8,076 bases of DNA, taken from positions 184,702 to 192,777 of the forward strand of contig CP070800.1 of the NCBI GenBank assembly GCA_020343555.1. Reading direction: 5' to 3'. This DNA is from Dehalococcoidales bacterium. GTDB lineage: Bacteria > Chloroflexota > Dehalococcoidia > Dehalococcoidales > UBA2162. The notes below the pieces were generated by a model that made no database searches, was not told the DNA's origin, and saw only the letters and a list, made by a program, of their open reading frames with translations. A program made the translations under genes and the position numbers. Positions 1-7,090 of the stretch are shown here, one piece after another (position 1 is the first letter of the stretch; every line of letters starts with the position of its first letter).

Positions 1-864
1 GATCGACATCGCCTCATTGACTTCTCCCCTTCGGCAGACATCTTCACAGGGAGTGTTACATACATATCCGAGTACCTCGGGAAATGGAACTTTCTCTCTT
101 ATCACGGCGTCAGCTGCCGAATAGTCGCCTTCCCTGATAAAGCGAATGTAACGCGGAACATCTATCTCAGCAGGACAGGTATACCGACAGGGTATGAGTG
201 CCGCCCTCCGTTTCCTTCCTGTACCTGCCGCTTCCTTATCCTGGATCGAGCCTGTAGGGCATACTTCTGCACAGGCACCACAGAACCTGCAACCTGCATC
301 AGCAAGTGGCAGATCGGCCCCTGTCCCTGTGTAAGTTTCCCTATCCCTCTTTATATAAAAAAGGACTCCGACTTCCCGCAGGTCCTGACATGCTCTCACG
401 CAGCGACCACAGACGACACACTTGTCAGGTTCGTGGAGAAATAAAGGATTACTTCGGGTGATTGGCAGCAGCTTGGTACGAAGTCTTACACTTAAGTCAT
501 CCTTGATAATATACTGCTTGAGTACCTGAAGTTCGCAGTTCAGATATTTGTTGCAGGTCTCGCAGTCCTGGGGATGCCCAGCCAGGAGTAACTCCATTGC
601 CAGTCGCCTGCGCTGGGTAATTTTCTCTGAATTTGTCCTGATAATCATCCCATCCAAAACAGGAGTCGAACAGGATGTCGGCAGACCTTCTTCCCCTTCT
701 ATCTCTACAATACAAAGGCGGCAGGCTCCAATAGGTTCCAGGTCCGGGTGATAACACAGGTGAGGGATATAGATTCTCGAATCAAGAGCTGCCTGGAGAA
801 CCGTGGTTCCGGTCAATGCATCGATATCACGTCCGTCGATATTGATTTTTACAGTGTCCACCAT
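1..864 (-). CDS. NuoG-like iron-sulfur / GltD-type oxidoreductase, 3' end outside window
   Basis: Cytoplasmic electron-transfer subunit; the first 288 residues are visible and the frame is open to the window edge. Domains in order: a plant-type [2Fe-2S] ferredoxin fold (cysteines 37, 48, 51, 65); the NuoG His-Cys3 motif (H97, C101, C104, C110); two [4Fe-4S] motifs (C149/152/155/159 and C192/195/198/202, the second followed by Pro); then from about residue 223 the cysteine-rich helical head of GltD, NfnB and dihydropyrimidine dehydrogenase (C226, C230, C269, C273, C277). An FAD/NAD(P)-binding part should follow beyond base 1. The family is known to move electrons between NAD(P)H and ferredoxin-like carriers, often beside NuoF-like subunits; that role here is inferred. 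It starts at ATG 864, 17 bp after the upstream NuoF-like gene, with only a weak GGA as ribosome site, so translational coupling is likely. The domain calls are firm; partner and substrate are unknown. Confidence 0.93.
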   Translation of the reverse strand, partial: MVDTVKINIDGRDIDALTGTTVLQAALDSRIYIPHLCYHPDLEPIGACRLCIVEIEGEEGLPTSCSTPVLDGMIIRTNSEKITQRRRLAMELLLAGHPQDCETCNKYLNCELQVLKQYIIKDDLSVRLRTKLLPITRSNPLFLHEPDKCVVCGRCVRACQDLREVGVLFYIKRDRETYTGTGADLPLADAGCRFCGACAEVCPTGSIQDKEAAGTGRKRRAALIPCRYTCPAEIDVPRYIRFIREGDYSAADAVIREKVPFPEVLGYVCNTPCEDVCRRGEVNEAMSI

Positions 865-881
865 ACTGTTTCTACGTCCAA

Positions 882-2546
882 TTACCGCTTTCCTAAAGGA
901 CATCTCTTATTCCGGATATGAGCTTCGAAATCGCTGCTGAACAGATGTATACTGCTTATTACCGGATTTGGTATATTCGTACCCAGACCGCAGATCGAGC
1001 CTTCTTTCATCGCTTCACAGAGTTCTTGTACAAGGTCTAGGTCTCCCGGCTTGCTGGTATTTTCTGAAATATCTTTCAGAATCTCAAATATCTGTAGACT
1101 GCCTTCACGGCAGAATACGCATTTCCCGCAGGACTGATCGTGAAGGTAATCAACAATATCTAGCGTAGTTTCTACAGCACAATTACTGCTGTCATATACT
1201 TTAACTACCCCGGATCCGATTATCGACCCGGCTTCTTTCATGGATTCAAAATCAATCCCGATATTCAGAGAATCAACATCGAAAAACCTACCGGTTGGTC
1301 CTCCAAACTGAACTGCTTTGAGATTTTTTCCATTCAGAGCACCACCACCTATATCATAGACTAGACTCTTAAGCATTATCCCGAAAGGTACCTCAACGGT
1401 ATATCTGTGTGCCGCATCACCCGAAATCGTTATCACCTTAGTCCCGGGACTCTGTTTTGTGCCTGTATTGTTAAACCATTCAGCACTGTTCTGAAAAATT
1501 GCCGAAACGCAAGCAAGCGTTTCCAGGTTATTGATCAACGTCGGTTTCCCCTCGATTCCACTGACAGCTGGATCTGTTATCCTCAGATAAGGCATAGGCT
1601 GCTTTCCCTCAATAGAACGTATAAGAGCAGTCTCTTCACCCGACACTAATGAATCAACCTCTTCTTGCAAGCTGATTTCGCAGCAAAAACCGGAATCGAG
1701 GATATTTTCCCCGACAAGACCGTATTCTTTCATCTGTTCCAGGGCTTTAGCGATCTGTTCGGCAGCTCTGGGATACCTCGAGTTCAGACAGATATAACAC
1801 TGCGACGCCCCAACGGTGTACGCCGCGATAAGCAATCCTTCAAGTGCCGAATAAGGATCGCTTTGCAGGAGTAGCCGTGCTGTTTGTGAATCGGGATCAT
1901 CATCCACGGCATTACAGACAACATATTTTTCATCACCTTGAGCGTTGCTACATGTCTGCCATTTGTCTGCCGTGCTATAACCACCTCCACCTTTCCCTCT
2001 TAAACCTGATTTCCTTAATTCAGAGATCACGTCGACCGGGTCCATACTCAGGACCTTTGCCAGACCGGAAAATCCTTTCGCGTTCAGAATATAGTGGTCG
2101 ATATTATCAGGATCGATTCTACCGCAGTTTCTCAACACTACTCTATTCTGCAATGAAAAAAGAGGGAGGTCGTTTATATCCGGTATTCCATTGATTTTAT
2201 CATCGCCAATGCTGCCGAGAGTGACATCCTTTACAGGTCTATCGTTTACGATGTATTCACCAACAATGGTCTCAGCAATATCAGTGGTCACATTCTTGAA
2301 TAAAACTGAAGGCCGGTCAGATTTGTCTACACGGACTATCGGTTCAAGATCATAGTACCCTGAGGAACCGGCGAGGATTATTTCAGCCTCGATGTCATTC
2401 TTCTCTGTTTGGACTAAAAATGCGTTTGAGATATCCTGCAAATGCGGAATATCACGAAACGCACTGATATAAATCATGGTACAGCTTTTATCGCCGGAGA
2501 CACCGCTTCCGGATTCGGCTTTGTCGACAAACTGGTCAAAATTCAC
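882..2546 (-). CDS. NuoF-like (51-kDa type) FMN/[4Fe-4S] oxidoreductase subunit
   Basis: Homologue of the NADH-oxidising NuoF/HoxF/HydB subunit, 554 residues. About residues 22-105 look like the thioredoxin-like domain that precedes NuoF in HydB-type proteins, but the cluster cysteines are missing: GSSGYYDLEP (60-69) stands where relatives have a Cys-containing GCHGxC-type motif. The FMN/NADH core is recognisable at GKGGGGYSTADKW (184-196), NAVDDDPD (212-219; usual form NADEGDPG) and SGEETAL (302-308). The C-terminal cluster is complete (C473, C476, C479, C519). The protein stops at about KRCPLGKR, so it lacks the ferredoxin tail of HydB. It begins with GTG at 2546; there is no clear ribosome site, and the nearest upstream in-frame stop is at 2564. 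ATG at 2477 (residue 24) is an alternative start. It is first in a leftward operon with the NuoG/GltD-like gene. It probably exchanges electrons between a pyridine nucleotide and the partner's clusters; nucleotide specificity is uncertain. Confidence 0.93.
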   Translation of the reverse strand: MNFDQFVDKAESGSGVSGDKSCTMIYISAFRDIPHLQDISNAFLVQTEKNDIEAEIILAGSSGYYDLEPIVRVDKSDRPSVLFKNVTTDIAETIVGEYIVNDRPVKDVTLGSIGDDKINGIPDINDLPLFSLQNRVVLRNCGRIDPDNIDHYILNAKGFSGLAKVLSMDPVDVISELRKSGLRGKGGGGYSTADKWQTCSNAQGDEKYVVCNAVDDDPDSQTARLLLQSDPYSALEGLLIAAYTVGASQCYICLNSRYPRAAEQIAKALEQMKEYGLVGENILDSGFCCEISLQEEVDSLVSGEETALIRSIEGKQPMPYLRITDPAVSGIEGKPTLINNLETLACVSAIFQNSAEWFNNTGTKQSPGTKVITISGDAAHRYTVEVPFGIMLKSLVYDIGGGALNGKNLKAVQFGGPTGRFFDVDSLNIGIDFESMKEAGSIIGSGVVKVYDSSNCAVETTLDIVDYLHDQSCGKCVFCREGSLQIFEILKDISENTSKPGDLDLVQELCEAMKEGSICGLGTNIPNPVISSIHLFSSDFEAHIRNKRCPLGKR

Positions 2547-2587
2547 TGGTATTATCGATTCTTAAGGTGTTAGTTCCGAGCTAGTGT

Positions 2588-2616
2588 ATCTTATTTGAAA
2601 ACTATGAATATCTCAA
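2588..2616 (-). promoter_or_regulatory. Candidate second promoter for the leftward operon
   Basis: On the minus strand TTGAGA (2616-2611) is followed after exactly 17 bp by TAAGAT (2593-2588). The -35 matches consensus at 5 of 6 positions and the -10 at 4 of 6. It would give a leader of about 35 nt before the GTG start at 2546. In AT-rich DNA such matches can arise by chance. Confidence 0.3.
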
Positions 2617-2644
2617 GTTATACCGGATTACTCCCGGAAATTCA

Positions 2645-2668
2645 TTGAAAAACTATTTGACAAACTAC
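2645..2668 (+). repeat. 12-bp tandem repeat in the divergent control region
   Basis: TTGAAAAACTAT (2645-2656) is followed directly by TTGACAAACTAC (2657-2668), a 10 of 12 match. An 11-base relative, TTGAAAACTAT, lies at 2595-2605. The second unit contains a consensus -35 hexamer TTGACA (2657-2662) on the plus strand, but the best hexamer at 18 bp (TAGTCT, 2681-2686) is a poor -10, so a rightward promoter here is only possible. The repeats may be regulator sites or chance in AT-rich DNA. Confidence 0.45.
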
Positions 2669-2671
2669 GAA

Positions 2672-2701
2672 ATTATACAGTAGTCTATTTCACATATTCA
2701 A
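2672..2701 (-). promoter_or_regulatory. Candidate sigma-70-type promoter for the leftward operon
   Basis: Read on the minus strand, TTGAAT (2701-2696) lies 18 bp before a perfect TATAAT (2677-2672). Transcription would start near 2665 and give a leader of roughly 120 nt before the NuoF-like gene. The spacer contains one full TATTTCACAT box (2686-2695), so a protein bound there would directly affect polymerase. This is the best promoter match in the divergent region. Confidence 0.5.
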
Positions 2702-2745
2702 GCCGGCTTATTTCACATGATTCTTTTTTCTATTTAGTGAAATAA
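2686..2745. promoter_or_regulatory. Probable operator cluster: TATTTCACAT boxes and palindrome
   Basis: Two identical TATTTCACAT boxes (2686-2695 and 2709-2718) are spaced 23 bp apart. The perfect 10-bp palindrome AAGCCGGCTT (2700-2709) lies between them. An inverted copy, GTGAAATAA (2737-2745), pairs with TTATTTCAC (2708-2716) and belongs to a small dyad, TATTT-4-AAATA (2731-2744). The cluster lies between the two divergent operons and overlaps the leftward candidate promoter. Binding by a dimeric regulator is inferred; no regulator gene is visible in the window. Confidence 0.55.
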
Positions 2746-2788
2746 CGCTGTAACGCACGAATCGAGCTGCGATACGATACCTTACAAT

Positions 2789-2793
2789 AAGGA
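2789..2793 (+). promoter_or_regulatory. Ribosome binding site that decides the first CoA-transferase start
   Basis: AAGGA ends 2 nt before ATG 2796 but 8 nt before ATG 2802. Only the second spacing is normal, so translation most likely starts at 2802 (Met-Gly-Lys-Gln). The homologous region also begins just after that methionine. Confidence 0.6.
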
Positions 2794-2801
2794 CGATGAT
2801 C

Positions 2802-4007
2802 ATGGGTAAACAGGCTTTCGAGAATCTGAAGGTTCTGGATTTGACTGAAGGGATAGCAGGTCCTTATTGTACCAAGTTACTGGCCGATTTCGGCGCCGAA
2901 GTCATAAAAATCGAAAAGCCTGGTACTGGAGACTGGACGAGAAGCACCGCTAAATCGACCGGAGATACGCAGGAACTCGAGAAGAGCGGGACTTTCTTTT
3001 ACCTTAACACCAGCAAAAAAAGTGTCACGCTCGATATATGGAGTGAAGAAGGGTTTGAGATACTCAAGGAACTGGTTAAAGATACCTCCGTCATGGTCGA
3101 GAGTTTCGAACCCGGACAGCTGGCGGAACTCGGACTTACCGAGGAATTGCTCAAAGAACTAAATCCCAAACTAATAATTACCTCAATTTCAGCCTACGGA
3201 CAAACTGGTCCGTATCGCGATTACAAAGCCACAAACTTCACCGTATATGCCGCCGGCGGCGCTATGTACACCCAGCGACCCGGCACAAGACCGATGGACA
3301 GGCCGGTAGTCGAGGGAGGATACCAGGCTGAATATTCGACCGGTCTTCTCGCCTATATCGCCACCGTCAGCGCATTAATCAAGCGAAACAAGACCGAAAA
3401 AGGTATGTCCATAGATATATCGGCGATGGAAAGCGTCGCCAGTACACTTATGGGCCATGTCGCCGAGTACTCATACCTAGGACTCAGCAGGAGGACCAGC
3501 CCGTTCGCGATACACGGTTACCCCATCGGTTACAGTGTCCCCTGCAAGGACGGGTGGATCAGTCTTACTCCCGGAGTGGGCGGTGCTCCGAACATAGCAT
3601 TCCTGATTGAACAACCCGAATTACAGGATAATCCCCTCCTGGCTGATACACGGATCCGCATGGCAAATCCTGAAAAACTAGACGAACTGATGACTCCGTG
3701 GCTCCAGGAACGCGGTAAATGGGAAGTGACCAGAGCAGCCCAGGAACTAAGGCTGGCCTTTACTCCGGTACTGAATCCGGAAGAAGTAATGAATGACGAG
3801 CAGATTAAAGCCCGTGAATTTTTCACTGAAGCAGAACATCCGGTTATGGGTAAAGTGAAATATCCCGGAGCCCCCGCGAAATTAAACGGTTCGCCCTGGC
3901 AGGCAGGAAGAGCCCCCCTGCTCGGAGAACATAACGAAGAGGTTTTCGGGAACATTGGATACGATGAAGAAAAGCTATCGGAATTGGAGAAGAAAGGCAT
4001 AATATAG
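2802..4007 (+). CDS. Class III (CaiB/BaiF) CoA-transferase, Glu at the catalytic Asp position
   Basis: Family III CoA-transferase, 401 residues from the chosen ATG, the usual length for the family. It would transfer CoA between carboxylic acids in the cytoplasm through a mixed-anhydride/thioester cycle. The family pattern is clear: an N-terminal LKVLDLTEGIAGPYCTKLL-type segment (9-27), GAEVIKIEKP (31-40), YLNTSKKSVTLD (67-78) and a late LLGEHNEEVFG-type motif. The position that normally carries the catalytic Asp (A-D-Y-x-T-G) reads A-E-Y-S-T-G, giving Glu177. The next gene is a second transferase with Asp at the same residue number, so the two may form a heteromer in which this chain is the weaker or non-catalytic one, as known for BbsEF of toluene degradation. 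A different chemistry using Glu is also possible. It is the first gene of the rightward operon, and the stop is TAG. The family call is firm; the substrate is unknown. Confidence 0.95.
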   Translation: MGKQAFENLKVLDLTEGIAGPYCTKLLADFGAEVIKIEKPGTGDWTRSTAKSTGDTQELEKSGTFFYLNTSKKSVTLDIWSEEGFEILKELVKDTSVMVESFEPGQLAELGLTEELLKELNPKLIITSISAYGQTGPYRDYKATNFTVYAAGGAMYTQRPGTRPMDRPVVEGGYQAEYSTGLLAYIATVSALIKRNKTEKGMSIDISAMESVASTLMGHVAEYSYLGLSRRTSPFAIHGYPIGYSVPCKDGWISLTPGVGGAPNIAFLIEQPELQDNPLLADTRIRMANPEKLDELMTPWLQERGKWEVTRAAQELRLAFTPVLNPEEVMNDEQIKAREFFTEAEHPVMGKVKYPGAPAKLNGSPWQAGRAPLLGEHNEEVFGNIGYDEEKLSELEKKGII

Positions 4008-4019
4008 GTTCAAATTAAT

Positions 4020-5372
4020 ATGGCGTATAAGTTACTCGATGGAATCAGGATACTCGACCTGACAATGGTGTTTGCCGGGCCGGTATCAACCGAGATATTA
4101 TCCGAACTTGGTGCTGAAGTTATCAAGATAGAGTCTATCCAACGGGCCGATGTCTTTACGAGAGCCAATGTCTATCCCGAAAATGAACCCGGTGAAGATC
4201 CCTGGAACAGGGGCTGTATCTTCCATACATTGAACGCCGGGAAAAAGGGAGTATCACTCAACCTTGGCACCGAGGAAGGCAGAGAGATCTTTAAAAGGCT
4301 GGTAAAGATAAGCGATGCCGTAATCGAAAATTTCTCACCCAGGGTAATGGATAACTGGGGATTGAACTACGAAGAACTGAACAAGATAAAATCAGATATC
4401 ATTATGGTATCGATAAGCGGGCTCGGGCATTACGGGCCGCTGCGGGATTTCTATATGTACGTACCGGGAATGGAAGGAATGAGTGGACTGACGCATATCA
4501 CCGGCTTTCCTGAAGAGCCACCTCTGCTATCAGGCTGTGCTTATGGCGACTGGGTAACCGGGGCTAATGCCGCAGCAGCCCTGATAACAGCGCTTTACTA
4601 CCGCATGCAGACGGGAGAGGGACAGTATGTCGACCTTTCCGGGCGCGAAGCAGTCGCCTGTCACATCGGTGATGTTTTCACCGAATATACACAAACCGGA
4701 CAAATACCGGAAAGGATTGGCAACAACCATCCCGCGGCTGCCCCACACGGGTGTTACAGGTGTAGCGGTGAAGACAACTGGGTAAACATAGCCGTAGAGA
4801 ATGAAGACCAGTGGCAAAACTTCTGCGAGGTTATCGGAAGCCCTGCATGGACAAAAGAAGAGAAATTCTCCACGTTAAAAGGAAGGCTGCAAAATCGGGA
4901 AGAACTGGTCAGGCATGTCGAAGAATGGACTATCCAGCACGGACATATCGAGATAATGAATATGATGCAAAAAGTCGGAATTCCCGCAGGAGCTGCTTTA
5001 AATATGAAGGAAATCAACACCGATCCGCACCTGGTGGAACGTGGATTTTTCAATCTGATAGATCACGGTGACGGAATCGGGAAGAGACCTGTACCCAGTC
5101 AGATGCCTGCAAAATTCAATGGAGCAGAGAGTTTCATCCAGGAACGCGCTCCTCGTTTCGCCCAAGATGATAACTACGTTTTTGGCACCTTACTGGAGAT
5201 ATCAGAAACCGAGATAAATAAACTGATCGAAGATAAAATAATCGGCGGACCGCCCAACTTCCCCAGAGGACGACCGACAAGAGTCGACCTGATAGAAGAA
5301 CAGAAAGCGGGTTGGTTCGATCCGAACTATCTGGATGAGCTACGAAAAATACACGGAGAAGATATAGGATAG
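4020..5372 (+). CDS. Class III (CaiB/BaiF) CoA-transferase with catalytic Asp and C-terminal extension
   Basis: Second family III CoA-transferase, 450 residues. The N-terminal segment GIRILDLTMVFAGP (8-21) and GAEVIKIES (31-39) are typical, and the catalytic motif G-D-W-V-T-G places the nucleophilic Asp at residue 177. Typical late motifs are KVGIPAGAALNMKEI (318-332) and QMPAKFNG (361-368). Most family members end shortly after the helix at about 396-408; this one continues for about 40 residues, rich in Pro, Arg and acidic residues (410-450), with no domain I recognise. It starts at ATG 4020, 12 bp after the previous stop, with only a weak AGG as ribosome site, so translational coupling to the first transferase is likely and would help keep subunits in balance. 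Probably the catalytic partner in a two-gene transferase; it could also act alone as a homodimer. Substrate unknown. Confidence 0.95.
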   Translation: MAYKLLDGIRILDLTMVFAGPVSTEILSELGAEVIKIESIQRADVFTRANVYPENEPGEDPWNRGCIFHTLNAGKKGVSLNLGTEEGREIFKRLVKISDAVIENFSPRVMDNWGLNYEELNKIKSDIIMVSISGLGHYGPLRDFYMYVPGMEGMSGLTHITGFPEEPPLLSGCAYGDWVTGANAAAALITALYYRMQTGEGQYVDLSGREAVACHIGDVFTEYTQTGQIPERIGNNHPAAAPHGCYRCSGEDNWVNIAVENEDQWQNFCEVIGSPAWTKEEKFSTLKGRLQNREELVRHVEEWTIQHGHIEIMNMMQKVGIPAGAALNMKEINTDPHLVERGFFNLIDHGDGIGKRPVPSQMPAKFNGAESFIQERAPRFAQDDNYVFGTLLEISETEINKLIEDKIIGGPPNFPRGRPTRVDLIEEQKAGWFDPNYLDELRKIHGEDIG

Positions 5373-5422
5373 AGTTGCAAAGTACGAATCAACAGACTGA
5401 TTTATTGTAAGGAGGAAGTTTT

Positions 5423-7045
5423 ATGGCAAAAGAAACGGTAATCGAGACTGATATACTGGTTCTTGGCGGAGGGATAGCCGGGTGTACCGCTGCGATCACA
5501 TCGAAAGAGCAGGGACTTGACGTAACCCTTGTCGATAAGGCGTACGTCGGTAAATCCGGTACATCCGCCGCAGCAGGGATGCGTTTTTCAGTGTTTAATC
5601 CCGAACTTGGAGATAACTACGAAGAGACATACAGGATGCTTACAGAAGGTGGCACATGTGATCGTGACTGGACTGAAATCTGCATCAAGGAATCATTTGA
5701 TGCATATAAAACACTCGCTTCCTGGGGTGTTCCCTTCCCGGTGGAAAACGAAGAAGAAGGGGTATGGGTTCCTAAGGGTATAGACAGCGCATTTAGTGCA
5801 ACACGAATAATCAGGCGAGGAGTCACTCCACCGCTGCGAGAAAAGGTCCTGGAAGTCGGCGTCAGGTTAATGGACAGGATAACCGTTACCGACCTGCTGA
5901 TGAATAACGGCAGAGTTGTCGGAGCCGTCGGATTCCCGGTCGATGAAATGGAAATCCTCATATTCAAATCCAAAGCGACCATTCTCTGCACCGGAAGCTG
6001 GTCTCTGAGAACGGTCGGAGCCGAAACCCATAATATGACCGGTGACGGTCATGCTATGGCATACAGGGTTGGGGCTGAACTCACCGGTGGTGATATGCAC
6101 GGTTCGCATCACGGCAATGCCGCATACCCGTCGTGGAGAGGTGGCAGAGCAGCACGCGCTATTTATCGTCGGTTCATCGATGCCGAAGGTAACGTTATCC
6201 CCTACGGGTATGAACTTGGATTCGAAGTAGACCTGGCTTTCCATCACGGGAGAGGTCCGATATTCCATGACCTGGATGCCGCTACCGACGAAGAAATAGA
6301 GAGAGTCTGGCAAAGACAGCAGAACTCGGACGGTATGGAGAGTGCCAGGATCAATTATGACCCCCGCAAGCGAGGTAAGCACAAGATAACCGGCGGTCAA
6401 GACTGTGTGGTGGGCGCCGGATTATGGCCTGTGGGATTATATGGTTCAACCACGGTAACAGGGCTTTTTGCCGCCGGCGATACTCTGAGTATCAGGGCGC
6501 CCGGATTCGGCGGGCTTCCTTCGGGAACAATAATGGGTAAAAGAGCTTCGAAAGGCGCCGCTGATTATATAGCGGACCTTAAAGATTACACGGTAGATGA
6601 TGCCGAAATATCCAGGGCGAAAGCGATCATGATGGATCCGCTGGACAGAAAAAGCGGTTTCGATCCCAGGTGGATAACCCAGCTGCTGCTTAATACGATG
6701 ACACCTTACTATGTGTTGATGGTACAGCATGGCGACCGTTTGCAGGCCGCTTTAACAATGGTGGAATTCTTCAGAGATCACTTCGCACCACAGCTTTACG
6801 CTACCGATCCTCACGAACTGCGTCTCGCCCACGAGGTAAAAAACATGATACTTGGTTCCGAACTGGCACTAAGATCATGCCTGTTCAGAGAAGAGACAAG
6901 AGGAGGGCATTACAGGGAAGATTTTCCTGAAACGGACAATCCTGGCTGGCTTGCCTGGACAAAGATTAAGCAGGAAAACGGTGAAATGAAACTCTGGAAA
7001 CAACCGGTTCCGAACGAATGGCTGCCGGAAAAATACCGGAAATAA
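5423..7045 (+). CDS. FAD-dependent oxidoreductase, SdhA/fumarate reductase/AprA-like flavoprotein
   Basis: Flavoprotein of the succinate dehydrogenase/fumarate reductase/adenylylsulfate reductase alpha superfamily, 540 residues. The dinucleotide-binding start VLGGGIAG (13-20) is followed by the acidic Asp38 that ends the second strand. Then come LCTGSW (188-193), TGDGHAMAYRVGAEL (206-220) and the second FAD contact GLFAAGD (347-353). The C-terminal helical domain carries the typical FREETRGGHYREDFPE (488-503). The region where SdhA and FrdA carry the His that binds FAD covalently reads GKSGTSAAAGM (43-53) without His, so FAD should be non-covalent, as in AprA and soluble reductases. No export signal is seen. 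A strong ribosome site, AAGGAGGAAG (5409-5418), precedes ATG 5423. The next gene is a 2[4Fe-4S] ferredoxin, an arrangement resembling aprA-aprB, so it probably works as a flavoprotein/ferredoxin pair. It may act on an acid or CoA ester supplied by the upstream transferases. It is not assigned to true AprA, and the substrate cannot be told. Confidence 0.93.
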   Translation: MAKETVIETDILVLGGGIAGCTAAITSKEQGLDVTLVDKAYVGKSGTSAAAGMRFSVFNPELGDNYEETYRMLTEGGTCDRDWTEICIKESFDAYKTLASWGVPFPVENEEEGVWVPKGIDSAFSATRIIRRGVTPPLREKVLEVGVRLMDRITVTDLLMNNGRVVGAVGFPVDEMEILIFKSKATILCTGSWSLRTVGAETHNMTGDGHAMAYRVGAELTGGDMHGSHHGNAAYPSWRGGRAARAIYRRFIDAEGNVIPYGYELGFEVDLAFHHGRGPIFHDLDAATDEEIERVWQRQQNSDGMESARINYDPRKRGKHKITGGQDCVVGAGLWPVGLYGSTTVTGLFAAGDTLSIRAPGFGGLPSGTIMGKRASKGAADYIADLKDYTVDDAEISRAKAIMMDPLDRKSGFDPRWITQLLLNTMTPYYVLMVQHGDRLQAALTMVEFFRDHFAPQLYATDPHELRLAHEVKNMILGSELALRSCLFREETRGGHYREDFPETDNPGWLAWTKIKQENGEMKLWKQPVPNEWLPEKYRK

Positions 7046-7090
7046 TTGCCATCTGTCACATAGCAAATAATAAAGCTGGAAGGTATTAAA

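Noticed and set aside
497..757. 86-codon minus-strand open frame near the left end
   Set aside because: It is out of frame with the NuoG-like gene on the same strand, whose cysteine motifs fit the other frame across this stretch.
2621..2640. CCGG-7-CCGG hairpin as a terminator or riboswitch element
   Set aside because: The stem is only 4 bp with no following T-run, and nothing around it resembles a known riboswitch.
3530..4000. 156-codon open frame on the minus strand inside the first CoA-transferase
   Set aside because: It lies wholly antisense to a clear family III enzyme. Its Ser/Pro-rich sequence matches nothing I recognise, and it is a by-product of the coding strand's codon use.
5867..6400. 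177-codon open frame on the minus strand inside the flavoprotein gene
   Set aside because: The opposite strand encodes conserved FAD-enzyme motifs throughout, and the antisense product has no recognisable domain.
7046..7090. Intergenic terminator between flavoprotein and ferredoxin genes
   Set aside because: No stem-loop with a T-tract is visible in this or the other short gaps of the rightward operon.
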